Position numbers and translations under genes: made by a program. From Pseudomonas mediterranea CFBP 5447 (lineage in GTDB: Bacteria; Pseudomonadota; Gammaproteobacteria; Pseudomonadales; Pseudomonadaceae), in assembly GCF_000774145.1 (NCBI RefSeq), contig NZ_KN322966.1, positions 1 to 64,000 of the forward strand: a stretch of DNA of 64,000 bases, given 5' to 3'. This document shows, in pieces, positions 62,155 through 64,000 of the stretch (the first letter of the stretch is position 1; each line of letters opens with the position of its first letter). The notes below the pieces were generated by a model, which was given only the letters and a program-made list of their open reading frames with translations, was not told the DNA's origin and did no database searches.

Positions 62155-64000
62155 ATGCAAGAAAGCGTGATGCAGCGCATGTGGAACAGTGCCCACCTCT
62201 CCGGTGGTAACGCTGCCTATGTGGAAGAGCTCTACGAGCTCTACCTGCACGACCCTAACGCTGTGCCAGAAGAATGGCGCACCTATTTTCAGAAGTTGCC
62301 TGCTGACGGTAACTCTGCCACCGATGTTTCGCACTCGACGATTCGCGATCATTTCGTGCTGCTGGCAAAGAACCAGCGCCGCGCTCAACCGGTCTCCGCC
62401 GGCAGCGTGAGCAGCGAACACGAGAAGAAGCAAGTTGAAGTACTGCGACTGATCCAGGCCTACAGGATGCGAGGCCACCAGGCAGCCCAGCTGGACCCGC
62501 TGGGGCTGTGGCAGCGTCCTGCACCTGCAGACCTGTCGATCACTCACTACGGCTTGACCAATGCCGATCTTGATACGACCTTCCGTGCCGGCGACCTGTT
62601 CATCGGCAAAGAGGAAGCGAGCCTACGTGAAATTCACGAAGCGTTGCAGCAGACATATTGCCGCACCATCGGCGCTGAGTTCACGCACATCACCGATTCC
62701 GAGCAACGCCAGTGGTTCCAGCAGCGTCTGGAAAGCGTTCGTGGCCGTCCGACGTACTCCGCCGACATCAAGAGCCACCTGCTCGAGCGCGTGACTGCCG
62801 GTGAAGGCCTGGAGAAATACCTGGGCACCAAATACCCGGGTACCAAGCGTTTCGGCCTGGAAGGCGGCGAGAGCCTGATCCCGATGCTGGACGAGCTGAT
62901 CCAGCGTTCCGGTTCGTACGGCACCAAGGAAGTGGTCATCGGCATGGCCCACCGTGGCCGTCTCAACGTGCTGGTCAACACCTTCGGCAAGAACCCGCGC
63001 GAGCTGTTCGACGAGTTCGAAGGCAAGAAGAAGGTCGAGCTGGGTTCCGGTGACGTTAAATACCACCAGGGCTTCTCGTCCAACGTGATGACCACCGGTG
63101 GCGAAGTTCACCTGGCGATGGCGTTCAACCCGTCCCACCTGGAAATCGTTTCCCCGGTGGTCGAAGGTTCGGTTCGCGCCCGTCAGGATCGTCGCAACGA
63201 CCCGACCGGCGAGAAGGTACTGCCGATCTCCATCCACGGTGACGCGGCGTTCGCCGGTCAGGGCGTGGTCATGGAAACCTTCCAGATGTCCCAGACCCGC
63301 GGTTTCAAGACCGGCGGTACGGTGCACATCGTCATCAACAACCAGGTTGGTTTCACCATCAGCAACCCGTTGGACTCGCGCTCCACCGAGTACGCGACCG
63401 ACGTGGCGAAGATGATCCAGGCACCGATCCTCCATGTGAATGGCGATGATCCGGAAGCCGTGCTGTTCGTGACCCAGCTGGCCATCGACTACCGCATGCA
63501 GTACAAGCGTGACGTGGTGATCGACCTGGTCTGCTACCGTCGTCGCGGCCACAACGAAGCCGACGAGCCAAGCGGCACCCAGCCTCTGATGTACCAGCAG
63601 ATCGCCAAGCAGCGCACCACCCGTGAGCTGTATGCCGAGCGCCTGACCCAGAGCGGCGTGCTGAATGCCGAGCGCGTCCAGGAAAAAGTCGATGAATATC
63701 GCAACGCCCTGGACAACGGCCTGCACGTTGTAAAAAGCCTGGTCAAGGAACCGAACAAAGAGTTGTTCGTGGACTGGCGTCCGTACCTGGGCCACGCCTG
63801 GACCGCTCGTCACGACACGCGTTTCGACCTCAAGACCCTGCAGGAACTGTCCGCCAAGCTGCTGGAAATTCCGGAAGGCTTCGTGGTCCAGCGCCAGGTC
63901 GCGAAGATCTACGAAGACCGTCAGAAGATGCAAGCCGGCGGCCTGCCGATCAACTGGGGTTACGCCGAAACCATGGCGTACGCGACCCTGGCGTTCGAAG
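62155..64000 (+). CDS. sucA: 2-oxoglutarate dehydrogenase E1, 5' part
   Basis: Partial: 615 codons are seen before the window ends, about two-thirds of the usual 940. ThDP-dependent decarboxylation of 2-oxoglutarate. N-terminal MQRMWNSAHLSGGNAAYVEELY is the E2-binding region; GMAHRGRLNVLVNTFGKN, FSSNVMTTGGEVHLAM, SISIHGDAAFAGQGVV-like (read as ISIHGDAAFAGQGVV) and VDLVCYRRRGHNEADEPSGTQP form the ThDP and substrate sites. GAGGGTGA ribosome site before the ATG. Same direction as sdhCDAB. Confidence 0.96.
   Translation, partial: MQESVMQRMWNSAHLSGGNAAYVEELYELYLHDPNAVPEEWRTYFQKLPADGNSATDVSHSTIRDHFVLLAKNQRRAQPVSAGSVSSEHEKKQVEVLRLIQAYRMRGHQAAQLDPLGLWQRPAPADLSITHYGLTNADLDTTFRAGDLFIGKEEASLREIHEALQQTYCRTIGAEFTHITDSEQRQWFQQRLESVRGRPTYSADIKSHLLERVTAGEGLEKYLGTKYPGTKRFGLEGGESLIPMLDELIQRSGSYGTKEVVIGMAHRGRLNVLVNTFGKNPRELFDEFEGKKKVELGSGDVKYHQGFSSNVMTTGGEVHLAMAFNPSHLEIVSPVVEGSVRARQDRRNDPTGEKVLPISIHGDAAFAGQGVVMETFQMSQTRGFKTGGTVHIVINNQVGFTISNPLDSRSTEYATDVAKMIQAPILHVNGDDPEAVLFVTQLAIDYRMQYKRDVVIDLVCYRRRGHNEADEPSGTQPLMYQQIAKQRTTRELYAERLTQSGVLNAERVQEKVDEYRNALDNGLHVVKSLVKEPNKELFVDWRPYLGHAWTARHDTRFDLKTLQELSAKLLEIPEGFVVQRQVAKIYEDRQKMQAGGLPINWGYAETMAYATLAFE

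Noticed and set aside
1..64000. tRNA, rRNA or known riboswitches
   Set aside because: No cloverleaf, rRNA motif or recognisable riboswitch core found in the intergenic regions by eye.

Overview
The window is 64 kb of a Pseudomonas chromosome, most likely from the P. fluorescens group. I base this on high GC, typical Pseudomonas gene blocks (folE-smr-prmB-aroC-mtnBDC; pyk-ttuD-glxR-hyi-gcl; gltA/sdhCDAB/sucA) and about sixteen REP/REPIN palindromes of the type with core GAGCAGGCTCGCTCCCACA, together with a resident REP-associated transposase. No rRNA, tRNA or CRISPR array was seen.

Layout. (1) 0.2-14.2 kb: urate catabolism. A leftward run puuE-uraD-alc-allA-puuD (plus a Tsx-like porin) faces the single gene uraH across a 411-nt control region. 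A nucleobase permease (NCS2) lies further right. Between uraH and the permease sit two uncharacterised leftward genes of 527 and 1241 codons, the larger with RTX-like repeats and a hydrophobic putative pore region, and a LysE exporter. (2) 14.5-17.3 kb: MarR/aminotransferase pair, glutaredoxin-like protein, folE. (3) 17.3-20.0 kb: an insertion between folE and smr with two decayed tyrosine-integrase tails, an AT-rich frameshifted lipoprotein and an SRPBCC-EVE-MarR operon. (4) 20.1-29.3 kb: smr, an isochorismatase-like hydrolase, prmB, aroC, MFS transporter, and the methionine-salvage genes mtnB, mtnD and mtnC. (5) 29.4-37.8 kb: acyl-CoA synthetase, ankyrin protein, MFS transporter, sulfate-binding protein, K+ channel, urea transporter. 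(6) 37.9-50 kb: the glyoxylate-to-pyruvate route pyk-ttuD-glxR // hyi-gcl, split by a fadD/lipase/MaoC block bordered by REPINs, then a GlcG-like protein, the transposase and a TetR regulator. (7) 50-57 kb: DUF808 protein, MlaA with a periplasmic hydrolase, betaine-binding protein, DUF485/actP. (8) 57-64 kb: gltA diverging from sdhCDAB and the start of sucA.

The pieces connect. Regions 1 and 6 together take urate through 5-hydroxyisourate, OHCU, allantoin, allantoate and ureidoglycolate to glyoxylate plus urea, then through tartronate semialdehyde and glycerate to pyruvate; region 8 is the TCA entry. Five copies of one 10-bp palindrome (TTGTATACAA or a one-base variant) occur upstream of puuE/uraH, the NCS2 permease and gcl/GlcG. 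They were found only in those three control regions by eye, which suggests one regulon across 42 kb whose GntR/FadR-type regulator is not encoded in the window.

The most unusual parts are that operator network, the integrase-tail insertion at folE, the toxin-like gene pair inside the purine locus, and the REPIN-bordered split of the gcl cluster. Comparisons to gene order in P. aeruginosa and P. putida are from memory and were not computed.
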